Positions 15,051 to 22,819 of a stretch of 42,070 nt of DNA are shown in pieces. The position numbers and the translations under genes are program-made. Position 1 is the stretch's first letter. Every line of letters begins with the position of its first letter. This DNA comes from Jatrophihabitans sp. (GTDB taxonomy: Bacteria; Actinomycetota; Actinomycetes; Mycobacteriales; Jatrophihabitantaceae): positions 1 through 42,070 of the forward strand of contig JAICIE010000015.1 of NCBI GenBank assembly GCA_025924515.1, given 5' to 3'. The notes below the pieces were generated by a model. That model was not told where the DNA came from, searched no databases, and was given only the letters and a program-made list of their open reading frames with translations.

Positions 15051-16957
15051 CACCGGGCGACGAGCCACAGGGCCGTGTAGGCGCCCACCACGAGGTCGGA
15101 ATCCGCCCGTACTTCGAGGCTGGCGCCGCTGAGCGTGTCGGAGATCCGCTCGAAGCCGAGGTCGAGCGTCCGCCCGCCCGGCCACGTGCGCGCGGACTCC
15201 GTGACGTTGTAGAGGGCCAGGAGGTCCCCCTCGGGATGCTGCCGGAGCACGGCCAGCACGCCGGGATCCGAGGGGTCGAGGACCTGCGGCGCCACCGATG
15301 CGTGGAAATGCGGCAGCGTGCTGCGAACCGCGGCCAGGTGCCGCAGGGCGGCGTAGACGGTGCCGGGGACGGTCGCGACGTCGTGGCGCTGCGCGGCCCG
15401 CTCCCAGTCCATCCGCGGGCGGTGCGACCAGCGGTTGTCGTCCTCGTGGCCGGGTTCGCCGGCCCAGTCCGGGTCGTCCGGAAGCGCGATCTCGTCGCCC
15501 ATCCAGAGGACGGGCACGCCGCCCCAGCCGAGCACGATCGCGTGCGCCAGCACGATGCGGGCCACCGCGCGGCGCTGGTCCTCCTCGGTGGAGGCTGCCG
15601 CCAGCCCCGCCAGCGAGAAGGTCATGCCGCTGACCCGCCGGTCGCCGGTCGCCGGATTGGCCTGGAAGACGAGCCCGCGGGAGAGCGAGCCGGGAAAGGC
15701 GCCGGTGTAGAAGTCCGAGAGGAAGGCCCGGTGCGCCGGACCCGAGAGCCCCACCGAGCCCGCGTCGGCGTCGTCGATGGCCCAGCCGATGTCGTCGTGA
15801 CAACGCAGATAGGTGATCCAGGCTGTGGTGGGCGGGATCGCGGGCAGCCGCTGCAGCGTGCGGGTCGCCAGAAGAACGTCGCGGGTGGCCAGCATCGACC
15901 ACACCTGCACCATCAGCGTGTTGTGATAGGCGAGGTCGCTCACCTTGCCGCGATGGCGGCCCTTGCCGAGGTAGTGCACGAGATCGTCCGGGGCGACGAT
16001 CGCCTCGGCCTTCAGCACGACGGCCGGGCAGGCGATGCGCACGACCGCGCGCAGCGCCTGCGTAAGCGCGTGCACCTCTGGCTGGTTCTGGCAGTTGGTG
16101 CCGAGCCGCTTCCACAAGAACGCGATCGCGTCGAGGCGCAGCACCTCCACGCCCGCGTTGGCCAGGAACAGGACGAGATCGGCGAACTCGGCGAAGACGG
16201 CCGGATTCGACCAGTTGAGGTCCCACTGGAACTCGTTGAACGTCGTCCACACCCAGGCCTCGAGGCTGTCGTCCCAGGTGAAGGTCCCGGGCGCGAAGTC
16301 GGGAAAGACCTCGGGGAGCGTGCGCTCGTACTCATCGGGTAGCTGACGATCAGCGAACCAGTGGAAATAGTCCCGGTAGCGACGGTCACCTTCGCGGGCG
16401 GCGACCGCCCACCGGTGCTCGCGCGCCACATGGTTCAGCACCAGGTCGAGGACGAGGCTGATCCCGGCCGACCGCAATTGCTTCGCCAGTGCGCGCAGGT
16501 CGGCCATCGATCCGAGATCGCCGCGGACCGAGCGGTAGTCGGCCACCGCGTAACCACCGTCACTGTCGCCAGGACGAGGCTGCAGCAGCGGCATCAGGTG
16601 CAGGTAGGTGACCCCGAGCTCGCGGAGGTAGTCGAGTCTCTCGGCAATACCCGCGAGCGTGCCCGCGAAGCGATCGGCGTATGCCGCATAGCCGAGCATC
16701 CGCGGCGACTGGAACCAGTCCGGCTCAAGGGTCCGCGCCTCGTCGAGCCGGCGCAGCTCGGGGTTCCGCTCGGTGTAGGCCCGCGCCGCCAGACGCAGCA
16801 GCCGGGACTCGAGTACGCCGGCCTCGTCCTCGCGGTACACGCCGGCGAGGCCCGAACGCAGGTCGGGCCACCAGCGCTCGACCCGCAGCTCGAAGGTCTG
16901 CCGCAGTTCAGCCGGCAGTTCCCGCACAACCGCCGGCAGGTCGAGCGGGGCGCTCAC
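15050..16957 (-). CDS. Amylosucrase (GH13 subfamily 4)
   Basis: A 635-residue GH13 enzyme that splits sucrose and transfers glucose to an alpha-1,4-glucan. The long helical N-terminal domain (about 1-85) is typical. Catalytic residues in family order are Asp276 (nucleophile, RLDAIAFLWK), Glu318 (acid/base, LKAEAIV) and Asp388 (transition-state stabiliser, RCHDDIGW). GGYAVADYRSV at 134-144 and VLDLVLNHVAREH are the conserved regions before the active site; the last 80 residues form the beta-sandwich C-domain. No signal peptide is seen, so it acts on cytoplasmic sucrose. The GTG start overlaps the stop of the F420-type oxidoreductase gene by 4 bp. Sucrose hydrolase is the alternative within the subfamily. 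Confidence 0.92.
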   Translation of the reverse strand: MSAPLDLPAVVRELPAELRQTFELRVERWWPDLRSGLAGVYREDEAGVLESRLLRLAARAYTERNPELRRLDEARTLEPDWFQSPRMLGYAAYADRFAGTLAGIAERLDYLRELGVTYLHLMPLLQPRPGDSDGGYAVADYRSVRGDLGSMADLRALAKQLRSAGISLVLDLVLNHVAREHRWAVAAREGDRRYRDYFHWFADRQLPDEYERTLPEVFPDFAPGTFTWDDSLEAWVWTTFNEFQWDLNWSNPAVFAEFADLVLFLANAGVEVLRLDAIAFLWKRLGTNCQNQPEVHALTQALRAVVRIACPAVVLKAEAIVAPDDLVHYLGKGRHRGKVSDLAYHNTLMVQVWSMLATRDVLLATRTLQRLPAIPPTTAWITYLRCHDDIGWAIDDADAGSVGLSGPAHRAFLSDFYTGAFPGSLSRGLVFQANPATGDRRVSGMTFSLAGLAAASTEEDQRRAVARIVLAHAIVLGWGGVPVLWMGDEIALPDDPDWAGEPGHEDDNRWSHRPRMDWERAAQRHDVATVPGTVYAALRHLAAVRSTLPHFHASVAPQVLDPSDPGVLAVLRQHPEGDLLALYNVTESARTWPGGRTLDLGFERISDTLSGASLEVRADSDLVVGAYTALWLVAR

Positions 16958-17823
16958 CAGTCGGCTATCTCGGGAACGACCTTCTCGCCGAGGATCTCGA
17001 TCGGGCGCAGCGTGTACACGTCCTGCAGCCGGGATTGCACGTGCTGCACCCCAAGATCGGCCATCGCACGCAGTCGTTGCAGCAGGGCGTCGACGCTGCC
17101 GTCCGGCGCGGGGTCCAGCGGCATCATGACGGTCTTCTCGATCTCGTCGTAGTCGCGCCCGAGGTCGTCGCAGTGCGCCCGCAGGACGTCGAGCTTGTGC
17201 GCGACGTCCGGGCCGCCGAACAGGTTGCAGGCCTGGGCGTACTGCGCCACCAGCCGCAGCGTCTTCTTCTCCCCGCCTCCGCCGATGAGGATCGGCGGGT
17301 GCGGCCTGCGCAGGGCCTGCGGCGAGTTGAGCGTGCGCTCGAGCGTGTAGTGCTTGCCCCGGTAGCCGCTCTCGTCACCGCGCCACATCTGCAGGCAGAT
17401 CTGCAAGGTCTCCTCGAGCCGCTCGAACCGCTCGGCGGTAGGCGGGAAGAACAGCCCGAGGCCGCGTGACTCCTCCTCGTTCCACGCAGCACCGATGCCG
17501 AGCATGGCGCGCCCCTCGGACAGCACATCGAGCGTCGTGACGGCCTTGGCGAGCAGGCCCGGATCCCGATAGGTGACCGCGGTGACCCACGCCAGCAGGT
17601 CGACCCGTGACGTCCGCGCAGCGAGGAACCCCAACGTCGTGTAGGCCTCCAGCATGTCCATTTCCGGGTTGCCGACCGTCTGGATCTGGAAGACGTGGTC
17701 CATCACGCTGAGGCGGGCGAACCCTGCGTCCTCGGCCGCCGCGGCGATGCGAGTCAGGTCTGCGGCCAGCGCCGGCGGGCCACCGGGATAGCTGAAGTTG
17801 GGCAGGTGGAGTCCTATCCTCAT
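16954..17823 (-). CDS. LLM-class F420-dependent oxidoreductase
   Basis: A luciferase-like monooxygenase-fold protein of 289 residues. It begins MRIGLHLPNFSYPGGP and has the typical SVMDHVFQ, the segment VTAVTYRDPGLLAKAVTTLDVLS with the LLM barrel pattern, and GRAMLGIGAAWNEEE before RFERLEETLQI. This pattern is that of the TIGR03560-like F420-dependent group. The predicted cofactor is reduced deazaflavin F420; the substrate is unknown. It is the first gene of a two-gene unit overlapping amylosucrase by 4 bp, a surprising pairing. The ATG is preceded by AAGGTGAGGG, and that ribosome site lies in the arm of a strong hairpin (17828-17858). Confidence 0.88.
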   Translation of the reverse strand: MRIGLHLPNFSYPGGPPALAADLTRIAAAAEDAGFARLSVMDHVFQIQTVGNPEMDMLEAYTTLGFLAARTSRVDLLAWVTAVTYRDPGLLAKAVTTLDVLSEGRAMLGIGAAWNEEESRGLGLFFPPTAERFERLEETLQICLQMWRGDESGYRGKHYTLERTLNSPQALRRPHPPILIGGGGEKKTLRLVAQYAQACNLFGGPDVAHKLDVLRAHCDDLGRDYDEIEKTVMMPLDPAPDGSVDALLQRLRAMADLGVQHVQSRLQDVYTLRPIEILGEKVVPEIADW

Positions 17824-17827
17824 GCCC

Positions 17828-17858
17828 TCACCTTAGGGAGCGGCGCCCCCTAAGGTGA
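17828..17858 (-). promoter_or_regulatory. 11-bp inverted repeat overlapping a ribosome binding site
   Basis: TCACCTTAGGG, nine bases, then CCCTAAGGTGA: a perfect 11-bp stem. The arm nearest the gene contains the AAGGTGA that serves as ribosome site for the F420-type oxidoreductase gene, whose ATG begins 5 bp away. It could be an operator, a translation-masking hairpin, or the terminator of the upstream MpaB-type gene, which ends 63 bp before it. There is no T-run. Confidence 0.65.
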
Positions 17859-17920
17859 CGCTGTGGCGACCCGGACAGCGGGAAGCTCGCGCTGGTCGCC
17901 GAGCACCCGCACCGACGTGA

Positions 17921-18824
17921 TCACCGAGGCACGGCTGGCCCGTGCTCCCCAGCGGTTGAGTCGCGACCACCTCGCTCGGGGAAGGTCCCCAGCTCCCTGA
18001 TGTCGTAGCCGTCGGGGTAGCCGCGCACCTGGGGCAGTTGGCGGGCATAGAGCGGCTCCATGCGCGGCTGCCGGGCCCGTACGTAGCGGCTTCGGGCACG
18101 CAGCGCGGCACGCGCGACTGCTCGATCGGCCCGCGACGGCCGCGGATACCGGAAGGCGTCGAGAAGCCGGTCGTCCATCAGCGCGAAGGCGAACCGGTGC
18201 ACCAGCCGCCGCGGGGCCAGGCGGTTGAGCGGGAAGGTCGTCAGCAGGTCGAGGGTGGCGTCGGCGACGGTCCGACCGGCGGCGTCGTAGCGGAAATGGT
18301 CGATCTCGTACCGCTCCAGGAGCTGTGCGAAGTCGCCGAATGTCTCCGGCATGTCCCGGATCCTCATGTGGCGGCCGAGGTTGCGGTAGTAGTTGGCGCT
18401 CGCGGCGCGCTCACGGTCGGTGAGCCGCCGCCAGCCGTAGTCGCTCAACCAGCGGTCCGGCATGACGACGAACGTGGCGAGGACGTAGCGGAGGTCGTCG
18501 GTCGCGATGGAGTAGGCCCCGTGCATCTGATTCATCCGGCGCACGGCCTGGCGTCCTCGAGCGGCGTCCAGGCTGTGTTCCAGGATCGTGTCCAGCAGGA
18601 TCACCGTGTCGTCGTACCGCTTCTGCGGTCGGCTTCAGGAATTCCCCGGTCCGGTACAGCAGCGAGCCGATGGACGGGACGGCGTAGGTGCGGAACAACG
18701 CGAATGACAGCGACTGGTTGAAGTCCCACGGGAACTCGTGCGTCACCAGCACCCAGTACATCTCGTGGTACTCGGTCGCCGGATCGAGCGCGCCCAGGTA
18801 GCGCTGCCAGTACTGGCGGTCCAT
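17921..18824 (-). pseudogene. MpaB-type (DUF2236) oxygenase gene with frameshift
   Basis: Two overlapping reading frames together make one protein of about 300 residues of the MpaB/latex-clearing-protein-like oxygenase family. The first frame runs from the ATG at 18824 to about 18635 (MDRQYWQRYLG up to LLYRTGEFLK). The second continues with RPQKRYDDTVILLDTILEH, then NQMHGAYSIATDDLRYVL and the His-rich core to the stop at 17921. The join needs a one-base correction near 18632-18638 (AAGCC context). The total of 904 bp is one more than a multiple of three, consistent with a single extra base. The family binds heme b. It is either a decayed gene or a sequencing error. Confidence 0.8.
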
Positions 18825-18893
18825 AGGCGCGAGGATCGCAGCAGGCGCACGCGCCGTCGAGAGCCGAGCGGACGGGGAGGATACGGTCGGGCT

Positions 18894-20120
18894 GTGGCCG
18901 AACTGAAGCAGGAGGTTGATCCCGCCGAGGTCGGGCTGGACGCCGACCGCTTGACCCGCATCGACCGCTACCTGCAGCGGTATGTGGACGACGGCCTACT
19001 GCCGAACTTCGTCGTGGCCGTCACCCGGGACGGTTCGGTGGCGCACGTCTCGTCGGCGGGCTGGCAGCACGTGGAGGACGCCGTCCCCGTCCGCACGGAC
19101 ACGCTGTTCCGGATCTACTCGATGACCAAACCGGTGACCTCCGTGGCCGCGCTCATGCTGTACGAGCAGGGTGCGTTCCAGCTCAGCACGCCGGTGGGCG
19201 AGTTCATCCCGTCCTTCCGCGACCTGCGGGTCTACTCCGGCGGATCCGACCTGAAGCAGGTCACCGAACCTGCGCTGCGCCCGGTGACGGTGGGACAGCT
19301 GTTGACCCACACCTCGGGACTCACGTACGGCTTTCACCGCAATCACCCGGTCGACGCCCTGTACCGCGACCGTGGGTTCGAGTGGGCGTCCCCGCGGGGG
19401 ACGGATCTCGCGGCCTGCTGCGATATCTGGGCGTCGCTGCCGCTGGTGTTCCAACCCGGCGCGGAGTGGCTGTATTCAGTCGCTACCGATGTTCTGGGCC
19501 GTGTCGTGGAGGTGGCCAGCGGCGAGTTCCTCGACGACTTCTTCGCACAGCAGATTTTCGGCCCGCTCGGGATGCGCGAGACGACCTTCGGGGTTCCCGA
19601 CGGCCAGCGCAGCCGCTTGGCGCGGCTCTACGTGCGAACGGCCAACCGGACGGCTCCGGGTGACGCACTCGGCGCCGCGCCGGTCGAACCGCACATGCTG
19701 TCGGGCGGCGGCGGGCTCATCGCGACGCCCTACGACTATCACCGGTTCAGCCAAATGCTGCTCAACGGCGGCGAACTCGACGGTGTGCGGCTGCTCAGTC
19801 CGCGCACGGTCGCCTTCATGACCCGCAACCACCTCCCGGACGGTAAGGATCTCGAATCGTTCGGTCGTCCGCTGTACGCAGAGGCACCTCTGCGCGGGGT
19901 CGGATTCGGCCTCGGGGTGTCGGTGGTTCTCGACCCGGTCCGCGCCGGAGCGCTGGGCAACGCGGGCGAGTACGGATGGGGTGGCGCCGCAAGCACCTAC
20001 TTCTTCGTCGATCCCGTCGAACGCACGACCCTGCTCCTGTTCACCCAGCTGCTGCCGTCCTCGGCCTATCCGATCCGGTTGGTCCTCCGGCAGCTGGTGA
20101 ACCAGGCGATCATGGCCTGA
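18894..20120 (+). CDS. Serine beta-lactamase-fold esterase/hydrolase
   Basis: Beta-lactamase-related protein (class C/family VIII carboxylesterase group) of 408 residues. The nucleophile motif SMTK gives Ser76 and Lys79; the YxN-equivalent Tyr194 is in WLYSVATD; LLTHTSGLTYGF is a conserved family signature. No signal peptide or transmembrane helix is visible, which argues for a cytoplasmic esterase rather than a secreted antibiotic-resistance enzyme. The GTG at 18894 follows GGGGAGGA with a 12-base spacer and begins near the domain boundary; upstream in-frame sequence overlaps the divergent oxygenase gene. It is first in a plus-strand run reaching 22743. The substrate is unknown. Confidence 0.9.
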   Translation: MAELKQEVDPAEVGLDADRLTRIDRYLQRYVDDGLLPNFVVAVTRDGSVAHVSSAGWQHVEDAVPVRTDTLFRIYSMTKPVTSVAALMLYEQGAFQLSTPVGEFIPSFRDLRVYSGGSDLKQVTEPALRPVTVGQLLTHTSGLTYGFHRNHPVDALYRDRGFEWASPRGTDLAACCDIWASLPLVFQPGAEWLYSVATDVLGRVVEVASGEFLDDFFAQQIFGPLGMRETTFGVPDGQRSRLARLYVRTANRTAPGDALGAAPVEPHMLSGGGGLIATPYDYHRFSQMLLNGGELDGVRLLSPRTVAFMTRNHLPDGKDLESFGRPLYAEAPLRGVGFGLGVSVVLDPVRAGALGNAGEYGWGGAASTYFFVDPVERTTLLLFTQLLPSSAYPIRLVLRQLVNQAIMA

Positions 20121-20127
20121 CGCTGCG

Positions 20128-20745
20128 ATGCCACGCCGGGTGAGCGTGCCGCCGGAGCGGCTGGCGCGGTGGATCGACGGGTTCACCGAGCGGCACGGGA
20201 CCGCCCGGGTCGAGGCAACCGCCGACATGGTGCGGATGCAGGCCGAGGACGGGAGCGTGGCGGTGCTGCATCCGCCCTTCCCGCCGCTGACCGCGGCGGC
20301 GGACCCGTCCGCCGCCCTGGTCGCGCACGCCGGCGCCGACCGCACGGTCGGTGTCGTCCTCGTGCGCCGGGGCGGTTACGCGGCGGGCGTGTTCGTCGGA
20401 CGGCGTCTCGTCGACTCGAAGGTCGGCGCGGCGTACGTGCAGTCGACGACGAAGGCCGGCGGCTGGTCGCAACACCGCTACGCCAACCGGCGCGCGAACC
20501 AGGCGCGCGCGGCGTTCGGCGAGGCCGCGGACGCAGCATCCCGCGTGCTCGTGCACCATGAGCTGGACGCGGTGGTGACGGGAGGTGACCGGTCCGCGGT
20601 CGACGCCGTGCTCGCCGACCCTCGCCTGCAATCGCTGAGCCGGCTGGTGGCCGACCGGTTCCTCGCCGTGCCGGACCCGCGGCTGCGGGTGCTGCAAGCG
20701 GCGCCCGATCAGTTCCGTGCCGTCCTCATCGATCTGGAACCCTGA
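20128..20745 (+). CDS. acVLRF1-family peptidyl-tRNA hydrolase
   Basis: A 205-residue actinobacterial member of the VLRF1 family, relatives of eRF1 and of eukaryotic Vms1/ANKZF1, which cut nascent chains from tRNA on stalled ribosomes. The key loop TTKAGGWSQHRYANRRANQ has Gln115 in the position of the catalytic Gln of Vms1. The preceding segment VGVVLVRRGGYAAGVFVGRRL forms the core strands. There is no zinc finger or ankyrin region. The gene starts 7 bp after the esterase gene and 5 bp before the F420/PPOX gene, so it is probably cotranscribed. A ribosome rescue role in bacteria is a family prediction. Confidence 0.85.
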   Translation: MPRRVSVPPERLARWIDGFTERHGTARVEATADMVRMQAEDGSVAVLHPPFPPLTAAADPSAALVAHAGADRTVGVVLVRRGGYAAGVFVGRRLVDSKVGAAYVQSTTKAGGWSQHRYANRRANQARAAFGEAADAASRVLVHHELDAVVTGGDRSAVDAVLADPRLQSLSRLVADRFLAVPDPRLRVLQAAPDQFRAVLIDLEP

Positions 20746-20750
20746 TCGGT

Positions 20751-21182
20751 ATGAGCGCGATGACGCTGGACGACTTGCTCGGGATCGCCGCTCGGGATCA
20801 CTACCTGGCGATCGTGTCGACCCTTCGCGCCGACGGCTCGATCCACTCCTCGCTGGTCAACGCCGGCGCGCTGCCGCACCCGCGCACCGGAAAGCGTTGC
20901 CTGGCGTTCGTCACCTACGGCAGGACGAAGCTGGCCAACCTGGCCCGGCAACCGGCGTGCACGCTCGCCTTCCGGGCCGGATGGCAGTGGGCCTCGGCCG
21001 ACGGCCGGGCAGAGATCATCGGTCCCGCCGAGACGGACCCCGAGTCGTTGCGGCGGCTCCTGCGCGAGGTGTTCACCGCGGCCGGCGGCGCACACGACGA
21101 CTGGGACACCTACGACCGGGTCATGCGGGAGGAAGGACGGGTCGCGGTCGTGGTGACGATCGACCGGGTGTACGGCAACTGA
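20751..21182 (+). CDS. PPOX-class F420-dependent oxidoreductase
   Basis: A split-barrel protein of 143 residues of the pyridoxamine-phosphate-oxidase-like/FDOR type. It shows the strand pattern DHYLAIVSTLRADGSIHSSLVNAG followed by KLANLARQPACTLAF and a segment WQWASADGRAEIIGPAE, as in F420-binding members annotated TIGR03618. It would use F420, or less likely FMN or heme. It begins 5 bp after the VLRF1 gene and is probably in the same transcript. The small substrate cannot be deduced. Confidence 0.83.
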   Translation: MSAMTLDDLLGIAARDHYLAIVSTLRADGSIHSSLVNAGALPHPRTGKRCLAFVTYGRTKLANLARQPACTLAFRAGWQWASADGRAEIIGPAETDPESLRRLLREVFTAAGGAHDDWDTYDRVMREEGRVAVVVTIDRVYGN

Positions 21183-21240
21183 CCGCGGGCCCGTCCGTCC
21201 GCGCGGCGCGGTCGGCTGCGCGCTCGGTCAGAATGACGGC

Positions 21241-22371
21241 GTGATCGGGGGCGCCGTCTGCGGCCTGTCCGCGGCAGCGTGGGCCTACCTCCTGGCCGGG
21301 CGCGGGAGGTTCTGGACCACCTCGGTGCGGCTGCCGCCGGCGTCCGACCCGCCGTCCTGGCCGAGCGTCGCCGCGATCGTCCCGGCGCGTGACGAAGCCG
21401 ACGTCCTGCCGCAGACGCTGCCGTCCCTGCTCGGCCAGAGCTATCCCGGCCCGTTCAGCGTCCTCGTCGTCGACGACGACAGCCGCGACGGCACCTCGGC
21501 GATCGCCGCATCGGCCGGCGCCGCGGTCGTCAGCAGCGCCGGCCCGCCGCCGGGCTGGGCCGGCAAGGTCGCGGCCCTGGCGGCCGGGCTCGCTGCCGCG
21601 CCGCCCTCGGAATTCGTGCTGTTCACCGACGCCGACATCGCCTGGTCGCCGGACGCCCTCGCCGGTCTCGTCCGCGCCGCATGCGCCCACGACCTGGCGT
21701 TGACCTCGCAGATGGTGCTGCTTCGCGCGGCGTCCCCGGCTGAGCGCTGGCTGGTGCCGGCGTTCGTGTATTTCTTCGCGCAGCTGTATCCGTTCTCCCG
21801 GGTCAACCGTCCCGGCGCGCGGACCGCCGCAGCGGCCGGCGGCTGCATGCTCGTGCGCCGCGACGCGCTCGAGTCCGCGGGCGGTCTGGCCGGCATCGCC
21901 GGCGCGCTGATCGACGACGTCGCGCTCGGCCGGCTGCTGAAGGGGGCGGACGAGCGGATCTGGCTCGGTCTCAGCCATCGGCTGCGCAGCGTGCGCGCGT
22001 ACCCGCGGCTCGCCGACGTCTGGTGCATGGTGTCCCGCAGCGCCTACACGCAGTTGCGGCACTCGCCGGCGTTGTTGGCCGGCACGGTCGCCGGGCTCGT
22101 CCTCGTCTATGTCGTGCCACCGGTCGGCACGGTCGTCGGCCTGGTCAGGCGGAATCCCGCGACGGCATCGCTCGCGGCCGCCGGATGGGCGGCGATGACC
22201 GCGAGCTTCGTGCCGATGCTGCGCTGGTACCGCCTGCCGGTGTGGCGCGCGCCGACGCTTCCCGGAATCGCCGTCGTCTACCTCGGGATGACCGTGGACT
22301 CCGCACGGCGGCACCACCGCGGGATCGGCGCCACGTGGAAGGGACGGCCCGGGAGCGGGATGAAGGCCTAG
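21241..22371 (+). CDS. HpnB-like family 2 glycosyltransferase
   Basis: Membrane-associated GT2 enzyme of 376 residues, similar in layout to the hopene-associated glycosyltransferase HpnB. One N-terminal hydrophobic helix precedes the GT-A domain with IVPARDEADVLP, VVDDDSRDG (Asp78-80) and FTDADI (129-133). The segment LVPAFVYFFAQLYPFSRVN, then AAAAGGCMLVRR and GALIDDVALGRLLK, matches HpnB well. Two or three C-terminal hydrophobic segments follow. The GTG is used because a nearby ATG is followed at once by a stop. No squalene-hopene cyclase or other hpn gene is in the window, so a different lipid acceptor is possible. Confidence 0.85.
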   Translation: MIGGAVCGLSAAAWAYLLAGRGRFWTTSVRLPPASDPPSWPSVAAIVPARDEADVLPQTLPSLLGQSYPGPFSVLVVDDDSRDGTSAIAASAGAAVVSSAGPPPGWAGKVAALAAGLAAAPPSEFVLFTDADIAWSPDALAGLVRAACAHDLALTSQMVLLRAASPAERWLVPAFVYFFAQLYPFSRVNRPGARTAAAAGGCMLVRRDALESAGGLAGIAGALIDDVALGRLLKGADERIWLGLSHRLRSVRAYPRLADVWCMVSRSAYTQLRHSPALLAGTVAGLVLVYVVPPVGTVVGLVRRNPATASLAAAGWAAMTASFVPMLRWYRLPVWRAPTLPGIAVVYLGMTVDSARRHHRGIGATWKGRPGSGMKA

Positions 22372-22407
22372 CGGCAACCCGCGTCCGCGCGGAAACGCCC
22401 GGTCCTC

Positions 22408-22434
22408 GTTTGGTCGCCGCCGTGCCGCGGGTAG
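22408..22434 (+). promoter_or_regulatory. Possible SigB/SigF-type promoter
   Basis: GTTT at 22408-22411 and GGGTAG at 22429-22434 with 17 bases between them, close to the GTTT-N15-17-GGGTA pattern of actinobacterial general-stress sigma factors. It lies about 60 bp before the ATG of the 82-residue protein gene. Confidence 0.5.
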
Positions 22435-22494
22435 CTACGCGGGCGCGGGCGGTCGACCGACCGTCCCGGAAGTCGAGCAGGACGGGAGAGCGCA

Positions 22495-22743
22495 ATGGCG
22501 ACGGGCGAGACCGGCTTCGACGACGTCACGTTCGACCTGATCTCGGTGCAGTACCACTCCCTGAAGGCGGGGCACGACTACGGCCAGTATGTCCGCGACG
22601 CCCGCAACGCCGGACAGGACGAGATCGCGCAGTTCTTCGAGCAGGTCATGCAGGAGGACAGCGACCGGGCGCACCGCTGCCACGAGTTCCTGCGCCGGCT
22701 CGGCGGCACGGACAACACCAGCCCGCAGGGCGGAACGGCCTGA
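22495..22743 (+). CDS. Small conserved actinobacterial protein, helical
   Basis: An 82-residue acidic, mostly helical protein. I recognise it only as a type of small protein recurring in actinobacteria, not by function. The core DDVTFDLISVQYHSLKAGHD and the later segment containing EIAQFFEQVMQEDSDRAHRCHE have spaced Glu, His and Asp residues, reminiscent of one helical pair of a ferritin-like bundle. The tail is disordered (NTSPQGGTA). The ATG is preceded by GGGAGAG. A candidate stress-sigma promoter lies upstream, so it is likely a separately expressed stress gene. Function unknown. Confidence 0.75.
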   Translation: MATGETGFDDVTFDLISVQYHSLKAGHDYGQYVRDARNAGQDEIAQFFEQVMQEDSDRAHRCHEFLRRLGGTDNTSPQGGTA

Positions 22744-22819
22744 CCCGGACGGGCGTCTGCGCGGGAGCGCGACGCGGCTCGTAGCGGGCCGTGAGCGCTC
22801 CGCCTGCAGCCGTGAGGCG

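Noticed and set aside
14141-16342. A 733-codon plus-strand open frame
   Set aside because: It lies antisense to the amylosucrase and acyl-CoA dehydrogenase genes, which have clear catalytic motifs; long shadows are usual in GC-rich DNA.
18894-20120. Antibiotic-resistance beta-lactamase
   Set aside because: The motifs are those of family VIII esterases, there is no signal peptide, and no resistance context is present.
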